Assembly (NCBI RefSeq): GCF_902859895.1
Contig: NZ_CADIKM010000013.1
Coordinates: forward strand, 1-64,000
Reading direction: 5' to 3'
Source of the DNA: Pararobbsia alpina
GTDB lineage: Bacteria; Pseudomonadota; Gammaproteobacteria; Burkholderiales; Burkholderiaceae
Length of the DNA stretch: 64,000 nucleotides
Positions 1 to 7,679 of the stretch are shown here, piece by piece. The notes beneath the pieces are model-generated. The model saw only the letters and a program-made list of their open reading frames with translations. It was not told the origin of the DNA and did no database searches. The stretch's first letter is position 1, and the number at the start of each line of letters is the position of its first letter. Position numbers and translations under genes: made by a program.

Positions 1-1
1 G

Positions 2-325
2 ATAACGAAGATTTCGAAGTCGGAAATCCGGACTACTCATATGACAGGCCTGGTGACCGATATCGGCATTGAACTGGGCAAGAGCTTGTACTGGAATCGT
101 GGAATGCCGCTGACATCCTCTCAATACGTTCGGGCGGACCGACGTAAGCTTGCGCTACTGACCTCCTTGCTCTGCTCTTTTTTTGCTGGTGGCGTCGCAG
201 GCGCGTTTGGTTTCAAGCAATTCGGCTTCATCGCTACACTGCCACTGGCCGCAATGCTCCTGATGTTCGCCGGGGTGCCTGTCGGTGACGACCTGACGAC
301 GTTGCGACGCCGCAGACGCCTCTGA
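2..325 (+). CDS. YoaK/DUF1275 family membrane protein, 3' part (5' end outside window)
   Basis: The frame is open from base 2 and ends at TGA 323-325, so only about the last 107 residues are present. The text reads RTTHMTGLVTDIGIELGK, then a charged stretch, then two hydrophobic segments (LLTSLLCSFFAGGVAGAFGF and IATLPLAAMLLMFAGVPV). That matches the C-terminal half of DUF1275 (YoaK) proteins, roughly 220-residue predicted multi-pass inner-membrane proteins of unknown substrate. An internal ATG at 41 could be mistaken for the start, but the homology-like text continues upstream of it. It runs tail-to-tail with the MFS relic just downstream. Confidence 0.8.
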   Translation: MTKISKSEIRTTHMTGLVTDIGIELGKSLYWNRGMPLTSSQYVRADRRKLALLTSLLCSFFAGGVAGAFGFKQFGFIATLPLAAMLLMFAGVPVGDDLTTLRRRRRL

Positions 326-344
326 TGTAGCTATCCGTCCGCAG

Positions 345-545
345 CCGACAACGGCGACGAGGCCCGGAATAACGGCGACCCAGAACACTCGACGGAGGTT
401 GTCTGCCCACAACAACATCAATCCGACCGCCGGTAACGGGCCGAGAAATGCGTCGACCGTATCGAGTGATTGCAGCAGTCCGTAAGCGGCACCATTCAGA
501 AGGTGTGATGTCAGCCACGAGCGCATCGCGCGGCGCGCCTTGCAC
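345..545 (-). pseudogene. Frameshifted fragment of an MFS transporter
   Basis: Read on the minus strand from 545, the text GAPRDALVADITPS is followed, after a shift of frame near 493-497, by GAAYGLLQSLDTVDAFLGPL and then VFWVAVIPGLVAVV. Together these follow the order of a conserved mid-protein stretch of one MFS permease subfamily (PRDALVADITP, then the GLRQSLDTVGAFLGP-like segment). Neither end of the transporter is present and the two pieces lie in different frames. This is therefore a decayed remnant of about 65 codons. The relationship is from recalled family motifs, not a search. Confidence 0.65.
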
Positions 546-944
546 GGAGACTCGTCACCAGAAACATCGACGGAAGGCTGTGAACGATTTCGGGCGATAT
601 GTCCCTATCCTTGTCGCGCCTCCCGAAACCGAATGTTTTTGGTACGTATTCGACATAACGCAGTGCTGCGGGCGCGTCCCTGCCCATGACCTATGTAACA
701 GTCGCCCATCAAATAAGAACCCGATTTATCAACGTGCGCGGCCTCGGCAGCGTCGCCGACAAACCATTCGATAACGTCGCGGTTTCCTGTTCTCAAGGGA
801 TGCATGCTGCCTCCGCGGGCCCAGCTAGCCGCTCGCAATTGTCCGCGCTCAGGCGTTTCACAAGACACGTTTCGTTACATACAAAAATACCGTTAATCTG
901 CCAGCTCAATATAGTCCGCTTACAACTTGCAAAATGGGCAACTT
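546..944. other. Intergenic stretch, no supported gene
   Basis: No frame here carries recognisable protein motifs, a good ribosome-binding site or typical codon use. It may hold further decayed sequence from the adjacent MFS relic and the promoter of the small lipoprotein downstream. I saw no tRNA-like or terminator structure. Confidence 0.4.
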
Positions 945-1064
945 ATGAAAAGAACTATTGCGTTGGTGCTATTGGCCGTTTGTCTTGGAAGCGCGCTGGG
1001 CGGCTGCATCTTTGTACCCGAAGGCGGCTACCACGAGCAGGGGCATGACCACGACCGCTATTAA
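945..1064 (+). CDS. Very small putative lipoprotein (39 aa)
   Basis: ATG at 945 opens a 39-codon frame: a Lys/Arg start (MKRT), a hydrophobic core (IALVLLAVCLGSALGG) and Cys21 in a GGC lipobox-like site, so the mature peptide would be only 19 residues. The mature part is His/Asp/Glu rich (YHEQGHDHDRY). It lies 58 bp upstream of the secreted PXPV-like protein on the same strand and may share its transcript. The ribosome-binding site is weak (GGGCA). Function is unknown; metal binding by the HxxxxHxHD tail is only a guess. Confidence 0.5.
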   Translation: MKRTIALVLLAVCLGSALGGCIFVPEGGYHEQGHDHDRY

Positions 1065-1122
1065 CTGTCCCTGACACGCTTGCACATTCCCCTGCTTAAC
1101 AGTACATATTGACAAGGAAATT

Positions 1123-1530
1123 ATGAGCATCTCATGCAGCCGCAGGTTCGCAATGACACTGGTTGCCGGTCTCGGCATAGGCGTATCGTCCGTCGCTCTC
1201 GCCCATGTCGATGTTGGAGTAAACATTGGAATCCCCGGTGCTGTCTATGCACCCGAGCCGGTCTACGCTCCGCCCCCCCAGGTGTATGTTGAACCTCCTG
1301 CCGCTGTTGTCATTGGTCCGGGCTGGTATGGTGACAGGTACTATGATGGGCGTCGTTATTGGGAGCGTCGGGAGTGGGAAGAACGCCACGGGCGTGAACG
1401 CGAATGGCATGACGCGCGGGACTATCGCGGCGGGCATCGAGATGATTGGGGTCACGACCATCAACGCGGGGAGCAGCAAGGTGACCGGCATCACGGCCGT
1501 GAAAACGACGGTGGGCGAGGTGACCATTAA
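1123..1530 (+). CDS. Secreted PXPV-type low-complexity protein
   Basis: This 135-residue protein has a signal peptide (about residues 1-27, ending VALA). A Pro/Val/Tyr-rich part follows with repeated APEPVYAPPPQVYVEPP text like the PXPV repeat of Burkholderia surface-associated proteins. Then comes a short WYGDRYY segment and a highly charged Arg/His/Asp/Glu tail (WERREWEERHGRERE, HRDDWGHDHQRGEQQG). AAGGAA lies 4 bases before the ATG. The tail resembles YXWGXW/PXPV-type small envelope proteins; the exact role is unknown. No transmembrane segment follows the signal. Confidence 0.75.
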   Translation: MSISCSRRFAMTLVAGLGIGVSSVALAHVDVGVNIGIPGAVYAPEPVYAPPPQVYVEPPAAVVIGPGWYGDRYYDGRRYWERREWEERHGREREWHDARDYRGGHRDDWGHDHQRGEQQGDRHHGRENDGGRGDH

Positions 1531-2008
1531 CGCGAACCGCACCGACTGGTGCGTTCGGCGCGCCTGAATGCCCACGTGCCTATCTCGTACCACGTACGTT
1601 TCGGGACGTGGCAATGCGAGGACGAAGTTCGCCATTTGGTTGCACAGCAGCTCGTCAACATGTCGCACTGCTCTAAACCGCTGCCCGCAAGAGGCGATAA
1701 CGGAGAGGTTCGAGAAATCTCGACCGGGACATACGTGGTGGCTTCGTTGCGCCCATGTATGTCCCGGAAGGTTACTCGGCTGGGTCGAAGAGACCTGTGA
1801 TTCCTACGTAAGTCGTCAAGTCGAGTTCCGCGTTTCCGAGTTTTTTGAGTGCGTTTTCGTTTGTGGTCGATTGCGGACAGAGATTGGCGGCAAAACAGAT
1901 TTATTTGTCGCGAAAAGGCGAAACAGATTTGTTTGTCTGAAAACAGGAATGGTTTGTCGGACATCAACGGGCCGCAAAGCGCAGTCACCGTGCAACCACT
2001 ACTGGCGC
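1531..2008. other. Intergenic, AT-richer region with repeats, no supported gene
   Basis: No frame has recognisable motifs. The stretch holds an imperfect 15-bp inverted repeat (1724-1738 and 1753-1767, one G:T pair, 14-nt loop). It also holds two 17-bp direct repeats of the form AAACAGATTTrTTTGTC at 1893-1909 and 1921-1937, 28 bp apart. The repeats lie upstream of the efflux gene and may be regulatory. Confidence 0.45.
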
Positions 2009-2039
2009 GATAAGCCTAACTATAATATGCTGGCTTATC
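2009..2039 (+). promoter_or_regulatory. Operator-like inverted repeat around a perfect -10 box
   Basis: GATAAGCC (2009-2016) and GGCTTATC (2032-2039) are exact reverse complements separated by 15 bases. Between them lies TATAAT at 2021-2026, 37 bases before the GTG start of the DHA2 efflux gene. A repressor bound here would cover the promoter, as TetR- or MarR-type regulators do at drug-efflux genes. No regulator gene sits next to it, and no clear -35 box was found. Confidence 0.5.
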
Positions 2040-2063
2040 AAATCAATTCAGCCCTGGCCAATC

Positions 2064-3614
2064 GTGAGTTCCCAGACTGCCGCCGTACCGACCCCGGAAC
2101 CCGGTGCCGGACTCAATCGCGGGATGATTACCGTATCGTTGATGCTGGCGACGCTCATGCAGACCCTGGACAGCACGATCGCCAACGTCGCGCTGCCGCA
2201 TATGCAGGGCACCCTCTCGGCCTCGCAGGACGAGATCACCTGGGTGCTGACGTCCTATATCGTCGCGGCGGCGATCGCGACGCCGCTGACCGGGTGGCTC
2301 AGCGACCGGCTCGGCGTCAAGCGCCTGCTCGCCCTCGCGATCGGTGGATTCACAGTGGCCTCGGCGCTCTGCGGGATGTCCGAGACACTGGTCCAGATCA
2401 TCGGCTCGCGTCTGCTGCAGGGGATCTTCGGCGCCTCACTGGTGCCGTTGTCGCAGTCGATCCTGCTCGATATCAATCCACGCGAAAAGCAGGGGCAGGC
2501 GATGGCCGTCTGGGGCATGGGGGTGATGGTCGGGCCCATTCTCGGCCCGACACTCGGCGGCTGGCTGACCGACAGCTACAACTGGCGCTGGGTGTTTTTC
2601 ATCAACCTGCCGGTCGGCGCATTTGCGCTGTTTGGCGTGCTGACCTATCTGCCGGGCGCGAAGCGCGTCGCGCGCAATATGCTCGATTTCTTTGGCTTTG
2701 CCACGCTCTCGATCGCGATCGGCGCATTCCAGGCCCTGCTCGACCGAGGTGAGCAACTCGACTGGTTCAGTTCGCTCGAAATCCAGATCGAGGCACTGGT
2801 CGCGGCCACCAGCTTCGCGTTTTTTGTCGTGCATACGATGACGGCGGGCAAGCGCTCGTTCTTTCGAGCCGAGTTGCTGCGCGACCGCAATTTCGTGACG
2901 GGCACTTGTTTCATCTTCGTGGTCGGCGCAGTGCTCTATGCGACGCGTGCCCTGCTCCCGCCGATGTTGCAGTCACTGATGGGGTATCCGGTCGCGACGA
3001 CCGGCCTCGTCACGGCGCCGAGCGGCCTGGGCACCATGATCGCGATGCTGCTGGCCGGGCGGCTGCTCGGCAAGATCGAAACCCGGCTGATGCTGCTGAT
3101 GGGCTTCCTGATCTCGGCCTACGCGTTGTTCGAGATGATGGGTTACACGATCGTGTTGTCGCAGGCCGATATCGTATGGCCCGGCGTGATCCAGGGCTTC
3201 GGTCTGGGCCTGATCTTCGTGCCGCTGAGTACCGTGACGTTCTCGAGCCTGAGCACCGAGCTGCGCGCCGACGGCACCGCGATCTACAGCCTCATGCGCA
3301 ATCTCGGCAGCAGTCTCGGTATTTCGGTGATCCAGACGATGGTCACGCGAAATACGCAGATCTCACATGCCTCGCTCGCGAGCTATGTGACGCCATACAA
3401 CGAGGCCATCACCTCGCAGGTCGATACGTCCTCGAGGATGGCAATGGCCTCGCTCGACCAATTGATCGGGCAGCAGGCCTCGATGATCGCCTACGACGAT
3501 GCATTCAAGCTCATGTTCATCGCGACGCTCGTCGTGGTGCCGCTGCTCGCAGTGATCAAGCGTCCGAAGCAGCATGCCCCGGACGCGGAAGCGGTCCACG
3601 TCGCGATGGACTGA
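2064..3614 (+). CDS. DHA2-family drug:H+ antiporter MFS permease (EmrB/QacA type)
   Basis: A 516-residue polytopic membrane protein of the usual DHA2 (14-helix) length. Signature text includes LDSTIANVALP (residues 35-45, the D1 motif) and the motif-A loop GWLSDRLGVKRL (77-88), then MAVWGMGVMVGPILGPTLGGW (motif C, antiporter). It should expel drugs or toxic organics using the proton gradient. No EmrA-type adaptor or outer-membrane factor is adjacent, so it is either a stand-alone pump or partnered elsewhere. The start is GTG at 2064, just after a promoter with an operator-like palindrome. Exact substrates cannot be told. Confidence 0.92.
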   Translation: MSSQTAAVPTPEPGAGLNRGMITVSLMLATLMQTLDSTIANVALPHMQGTLSASQDEITWVLTSYIVAAAIATPLTGWLSDRLGVKRLLALAIGGFTVASALCGMSETLVQIIGSRLLQGIFGASLVPLSQSILLDINPREKQGQAMAVWGMGVMVGPILGPTLGGWLTDSYNWRWVFFINLPVGAFALFGVLTYLPGAKRVARNMLDFFGFATLSIAIGAFQALLDRGEQLDWFSSLEIQIEALVAATSFAFFVVHTMTAGKRSFFRAELLRDRNFVTGTCFIFVVGAVLYATRALLPPMLQSLMGYPVATTGLVTAPSGLGTMIAMLLAGRLLGKIETRLMLLMGFLISAYALFEMMGYTIVLSQADIVWPGVIQGFGLGLIFVPLSTVTFSSLSTELRADGTAIYSLMRNLGSSLGISVIQTMVTRNTQISHASLASYVTPYNEAITSQVDTSSRMAMASLDQLIGQQASMIAYDDAFKLMFIATLVVVPLLAVIKRPKQHAPDAEAVHVAMD

Positions 3615-3657
3615 AGGCGCCCTGCCTACCCTACCGCGCGCTCCATGCCGGGACCGT

Positions 3658-4701
3658 TCAGCCCGCCTCGGCCAACTGCTTGCGCCGGTAGGCGCCCTGG
3701 CGCTCGAACATCCAGCCCGGATATTCCGGCGGCAGCGTGCTCACTTCGTTGAGCGCGGCGAGCTCGTCGTCGCTGAGCTTGACCCCGGTCGCCGCGATAT
3801 TGTCGTCGAGCTGGTCGACGCGCTTCGCACCGATGATCACGGTCGTCACGTGCTTCTGATGCAGCAGCCACGCCAGCGCGATCTGTGCGACCGAGACCTT
3901 CTTCGCGTCGGCGATACGCCGCATCACATCGACGCAATCGAAGGCGCGCGGTTTGTCGACCGGCGGAAAATCGAAGGTGGTCCGGCGATCGCCCGTTCCA
4001 CCCTTCTGGTCGCGCGAGTATTTACCGCTGAGCAGACCACCCGCAAGCGGACTCCAGACCATCAGGCCCACATCTTCACTGCGCAGCAAGGGCACGATTT
4101 CGCGTTCGAGATCGCGGCCCGCGACCGTGTAATACGCTTGCAGCGATTCGAAGCGCGCGAGGCCGTGCTTGTCCGCGATCCCCAGCGCTTTCATGATCTG
4201 CCAGGCGGCCCAGTTCGACACCCCGACGTAACGGACATGGCCGTGTTGCACGAGGTTGTCGAGCGCACGCACGGTTTCCTCGATCGGCGTGGCCGGATCG
4301 AAGCCGTGGATCTGGTAGAGATCGATATGGTCGAGCTGCAGGCGCTTGAGGCTGGCCTTTACGCCGTCCATGATATGCGCGCGCGATGCACCGCGCGCAT
4401 TGACACCCTTGTTGCCGACTTCGCCGAACACCTTGGTCGCGACGATGACGTCTTCACGCGCGATCTTGAGGTTCTTCAGCGCCTGACCGGTGATCTGTTC
4501 GGATACGCCGTCCGAATAGACGTCGGCCGTATCGATGAAATTGATGCCGGCGTCCAGCGAACGACCGATCAGCTTCTCGGCGTCGCTTTGCTGGAGCGTG
4601 CCGATCTGGCTCCACATTTCGCCCGAACCGCCGAACGTCATCGTGCCCAGGCACAGCTCTGAAACGAACAAGCCGGTATGGCCGAGTTTGTTGTAACGCA
4701 T
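3658..4701 (-). CDS. Aldo/keto reductase
   Basis: A 347-residue NADPH-dependent aldo/keto reductase of the (beta/alpha)8 barrel fold. The catalytic tetrad is visible: Asp57 and Tyr62 in FIDTADVYSDG, Lys90 in VATKVFG and His132 in YQIHGFD. C-terminal GAKRVDQLDDNIAA fits the cofactor-binding end of the family. GGAG precedes the ATG at 4701. It is transcribed divergently from the AraC-type regulator at 4915 with 213 bp between, the usual arrangement of a regulator with its target reductase. The natural carbonyl substrate is unknown. Confidence 0.93.
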   Translation of the reverse strand: MRYNKLGHTGLFVSELCLGTMTFGGSGEMWSQIGTLQQSDAEKLIGRSLDAGINFIDTADVYSDGVSEQITGQALKNLKIAREDVIVATKVFGEVGNKGVNARGASRAHIMDGVKASLKRLQLDHIDLYQIHGFDPATPIEETVRALDNLVQHGHVRYVGVSNWAAWQIMKALGIADKHGLARFESLQAYYTVAGRDLEREIVPLLRSEDVGLMVWSPLAGGLLSGKYSRDQKGGTGDRRTTFDFPPVDKPRAFDCVDVMRRIADAKKVSVAQIALAWLLHQKHVTTVIIGAKRVDQLDDNIAATGVKLSDDELAALNEVSTLPPEYPGWMFERQGAYRRKQLAEAG

Positions 4702-4914
4702 CTGCTATCTCCGAAGGGTTCTACAGAAGTCGTCGCCGCGCGGGAACGGTGCGACGGGTGATGGGAGTCTGCGCCGGCGCAGGCGCGGGCCGGTAGCACG
4801 ATCCTCTACAAAAATTGCTCGATCCTGCAAACCCGCACGACCTGATGCGACATCCGACTCGACCGGGAGTAAGCTGGCGGTCTTCTCAGAGTTATCTCTT
4901 GAGCACCGCAGACC

Positions 4915-5844
4915 ATGGACATCCAAGCCTATCCCGACGCCGCACAACAAGTCGTGATCGAACGACAGCTCGCCGAGCTGCGAGAATTGATTGAACGATT
5001 CACCGGCCGCGACGGTGCGCCTGCCACGGCCGTACCGGGTCTTTTTCTGAACAGGATTTCCCACCCGGTCGCCCCTCACCATGGTTTCCAGCAGCCCGCG
5101 CTCGGCGTGATCGCGCAATGTAGCAAGCGAATCCTGGTCGGGGACGAGACCTATCTGTACGATCCCTCGTCCTATCTGGTCACGTCGGTCGACTTGCCGG
5201 TGGTTTCTCAGATGGTCGGGATGTCACCCGAACATCCCTACCTGAGCATGCGATTCGATCTCGATGCCGAGAAGATTGGTGCGCTCATGCACGACGCGGC
5301 ATTGCCGCGGACGCCCCCGCAAGAAGCAAGCCGCGGATTGTTCGTTTCGCGACTGGGGCTGCCCCTGCTCGATGCCGTGCTGCGTCTCGTGCGGCTGCTC
5401 GACGCGCCCGAGGAAATCCCGATCCTGGCGCCGCTGATCGAGCGCGAAATCCTCTATCGACTGATCGTCGACGGCCAGGGCGCGCGGCTGAGCCAGATCG
5501 CGCTCGCCGGCAGCCACACACACCGGATCACCAAGGCCATCAGTTGGCTGCGCGAAAACTACGATCGTCCGCTGCGGATCGAATCGATTGCGCGCACCGT
5601 CAATATGAGCGCTTCGTCGTTACATCATCATTTCAAGGCGGTGACCGCGATGAGCCCGCTTCAATACCAGAAGCAGCTTCGCTTGCAGGAAGCGCGACGG
5701 CTCATGCTCACCGAGGTGCTCGACGCGGCAACCGCGAGCCATCGGGTCGGCTACGAGAGCGCGTCGCAATTCAGCCGCGAATACCGGCGGCTGTTCGGTG
5801 CACCGCCGGTGCGAGATATCGCCCGGCTGCGGGAGGCGGCATAA
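4915..5844 (+). CDS. AraC-family transcriptional regulator
   Basis: 309 residues. The N-terminal part (about 20-190) resembles the AraC_N cupin-like effector domain, and two helix-turn-helix units occupy the C-terminal ~100 residues (RPLRIESIARTVNMSASSLHHHFK and HRVGYESASQFSREYRRLFG). Regulators of this subfamily commonly sit beside and control oxidoreductase genes, so the divergent aldo/keto reductase is the obvious candidate target. The effector is not predictable from the sequence. The frame ends with an Ala-rich tail just before a small 7-bp inverted repeat (5851-5869). Confidence 0.92.
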   Translation: MDIQAYPDAAQQVVIERQLAELRELIERFTGRDGAPATAVPGLFLNRISHPVAPHHGFQQPALGVIAQCSKRILVGDETYLYDPSSYLVTSVDLPVVSQMVGMSPEHPYLSMRFDLDAEKIGALMHDAALPRTPPQEASRGLFVSRLGLPLLDAVLRLVRLLDAPEEIPILAPLIEREILYRLIVDGQGARLSQIALAGSHTHRITKAISWLRENYDRPLRIESIARTVNMSASSLHHHFKAVTAMSPLQYQKQLRLQEARRLMLTEVLDAATASHRVGYESASQFSREYRRLFGAPPVRDIARLREAA

Positions 5845-5956
5845 AGAGGCGCGGCATAAAAAATGCCGCAGCGTCCTCATTGCACGTTGCGGCGACTGTA
5901 TGTAAGAGCTTCCCTGATCTTGTAAATTCTTGTATCGCGTATCGGACCGGTCGGCT

Positions 5957-6157
5957 TTACTTGGTCGAACCACGCGGATCGGTATCTTGCGGCACTTGTC
6001 CCAGCAGCCGCGCGAGCCCGGGCTCGACGTAACGTGCCCGTTCTGCTTCTGCTTCCGCCGCCGCGCTGCGCGCGCGAGCGGCTTCAATAATGCGATTGGC
6101 TGCCGACTTCGACGCGGCGGCGGCTTGGGCCGCCGTGCCTTGTGAATGTTGCTGCAT
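5957..6157 (-). CDS. Small Ala-rich charged protein of unknown function
   Basis: A 66-residue frame starting at ATG 6157 behind an excellent ribosome-binding site (GGAGGAAAC immediately before the ATG on the minus strand). That is the main support for it being real. The protein is Ala/Arg/Glu rich (AAAASKSAANRIIEAARARS, AAAEAEAERARYVEPGLARL), likely one amphipathic or coiled-coil helix ending in a polar tail. It has no signal peptide. It stands alone between the AraC gene and the CoA-transferase. I do not recognise a family. Confidence 0.6.
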   Translation of the reverse strand: MQQHSQGTAAQAAAASKSAANRIIEAARARSAAAEAEAERARYVEPGLARLLGQVPQDTDPRGSTK

Positions 6158-6422
6158 GTTTCCTCCGAAGTTTCCGTGCTTGCGCCCACGCGTTCGCTTT
6201 AACGGTCAATGCAAAATCCAGACCAGCAAAACACACACTCGCACACCTCCTTACCCCACCATCGCTGAGTGACTCCGCGCCTGTATTGACGATCGTCCGG
6301 CGCTTCTCAATGTTCAGCAAGCGTTCGACAGCGTGGGGGTTTGTTCGTTTCCAAGTAATCAGGGTGAGCCCGCAGAAAGCGAAGAAAAATGCGGCTGAAT
6401 AAGCCGCGAAGCCGCGGCGGCC

Positions 6423-7649
6423 TCATATGATCCTGCGCGCAGCCAGTGCCGCGATCTGCTTTTCATCGTAACCGAGCACGTCCGTCAGCAGCTCCTCCGT
6501 ATGCTGGCCCAGCGTCGGCGGTGCACGCCTGTACTGGACGGGCGTGTGCGACAGCCGGATCGGACTCGCGACGCCCGGCGCCGTGCCCGCCGGATGCGGA
6601 AGATCGACACGCAAGCCGCGCGCCACCGCCTGGGGATCGGCGAATACCTCCGCGAGATCGTTGATCGGACCACAGGGCACACCCGCCGCCTCGAGTGCAC
6701 TGACCCAGTCGTGCGTGGTCCGCTCGCGTGTGCGTTCGCGCAGCAGTGCGACCAAGGTATCGCGATGGTGCACGCGTTCCCGGTTGCTCGCGAAGCGCGG
6801 ATCGTCGGCAAGCGCCGCGCAGTCGGCCACGGTGCACAGGCGCCGAAACTGTGTGTCGTTGCCCACCGCGATGACCATATAGCCGTCAGCGGTCGGAAAA
6901 TCCTGGTACGGAACGATGTTCGGATGGCTGTTGCCGAGCCGCACAGGCGGCTTTCCGCTCACGAGGTAGTTGCTTGCCTGGTTCACGAGCGTCGCGACCT
7001 GCACGTCGAACAGCGCGAGGTCGATATGCTGGCCGATGCCGGTCCGTTCGCGATAGGCGAGCGCCGCGAGAATCGCATTGCTTGCGTAGAGTCCGGTCAG
7101 CACATCGGTCAGCGCGACACCGACCTTCATCGGACCCGCGCCGGCCTCATGATCGGCGCGCCCCGTCACGCTCATCAGGCCGCCCATCGCCTGAATCAGG
7201 AAGTCGTAGCCGGCACGTTCCGCATACGGTCCGGTCTGCCCGAAACCGGTGATCGAGCAGTAGATGATGCGCGGTGCAATCTGCCGGATCGACTCGTAGT
7301 CGAGCCCGTAGGCCGCGAGGCCTCCTCGCTTGAAATTCTCGATGACGATATCGGAACGCGTGGCTAGATCGCGCACGATCTTCTGGCCTTCCTCAGTCGT
7401 GATATCGACCGTCAGCGAGCGCTTGTTGCGGTTCGTGCTGAGAAAATAAGCCGACTCGCCCGTTTCCTTGCCCTCAATGTCATGCAGGAATGGCGGCCCC
7501 CATGCGCGGGTGTCGTCACCGGTGCCAGGCCGCTCGACCTTGATCACATCCGCGCCGAGGTCGGCGAGCATCTGGCTCGCCCACGGCCCGGCCAGCACGC
7601 GCGAAAGATCCAGCACTCGCAGATGCGATAGCGCGTTCTGCTCACTCAT
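6423..7649 (-). CDS. CaiB/BaiF (family III) CoA-transferase
   Basis: 408 residues with the family III opening LRVLDLSRVLAGPWASQMLADLG and the conserved VIKVERPGTGDDTR and NRNKRSLTVD segments. The probable catalytic Asp is Asp182 in VGVALTDVLTGLYAS, the equivalent of Asp169 of formyl-CoA transferase. These interlocked dimers move CoA between carboxylic acids. The acceptor is not predictable; dicarboxylic or glutaryl-type substrates are common for this subgroup. GGGAG precedes the ATG. The DUF3857 gene ends only 30 bp upstream on the same strand, so co-transcription is possible. Confidence 0.92.
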   Translation of the reverse strand: MSEQNALSHLRVLDLSRVLAGPWASQMLADLGADVIKVERPGTGDDTRAWGPPFLHDIEGKETGESAYFLSTNRNKRSLTVDITTEEGQKIVRDLATRSDIVIENFKRGGLAAYGLDYESIRQIAPRIIYCSITGFGQTGPYAERAGYDFLIQAMGGLMSVTGRADHEAGAGPMKVGVALTDVLTGLYASNAILAALAYRERTGIGQHIDLALFDVQVATLVNQASNYLVSGKPPVRLGNSHPNIVPYQDFPTADGYMVIAVGNDTQFRRLCTVADCAALADDPRFASNRERVHHRDTLVALLRERTRERTTHDWVSALEAAGVPCGPINDLAEVFADPQAVARGLRVDLPHPAGTAPGVASPIRLSHTPVQYRRAPPTLGQHTEELLTDVLGYDEKQIAALAARRII

Positions 7650-7679
7650 AGGTGTCTCCCGGTTTCATGCTTTCGTTAT

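Noticed and set aside
1568-2752. Long plus-strand frame of 394 codons overlapping the DHA2 gene
   Set aside because: Its right half lies in the wrong frame of the clear MFS gene and the left half has no motifs or codon bias.
3574-4662. Long plus-strand frame opposite the aldo/keto reductase
   Set aside because: Antisense shadow of a well-supported gene; Arg/His/Asp-rich as expected for the complement of high-GC coding DNA.
5851-5869. GCGGCAT-AAAAA-ATGCCGC hairpin as a terminator of the AraC gene
   Set aside because: Stem is short and there is no T-run after it.
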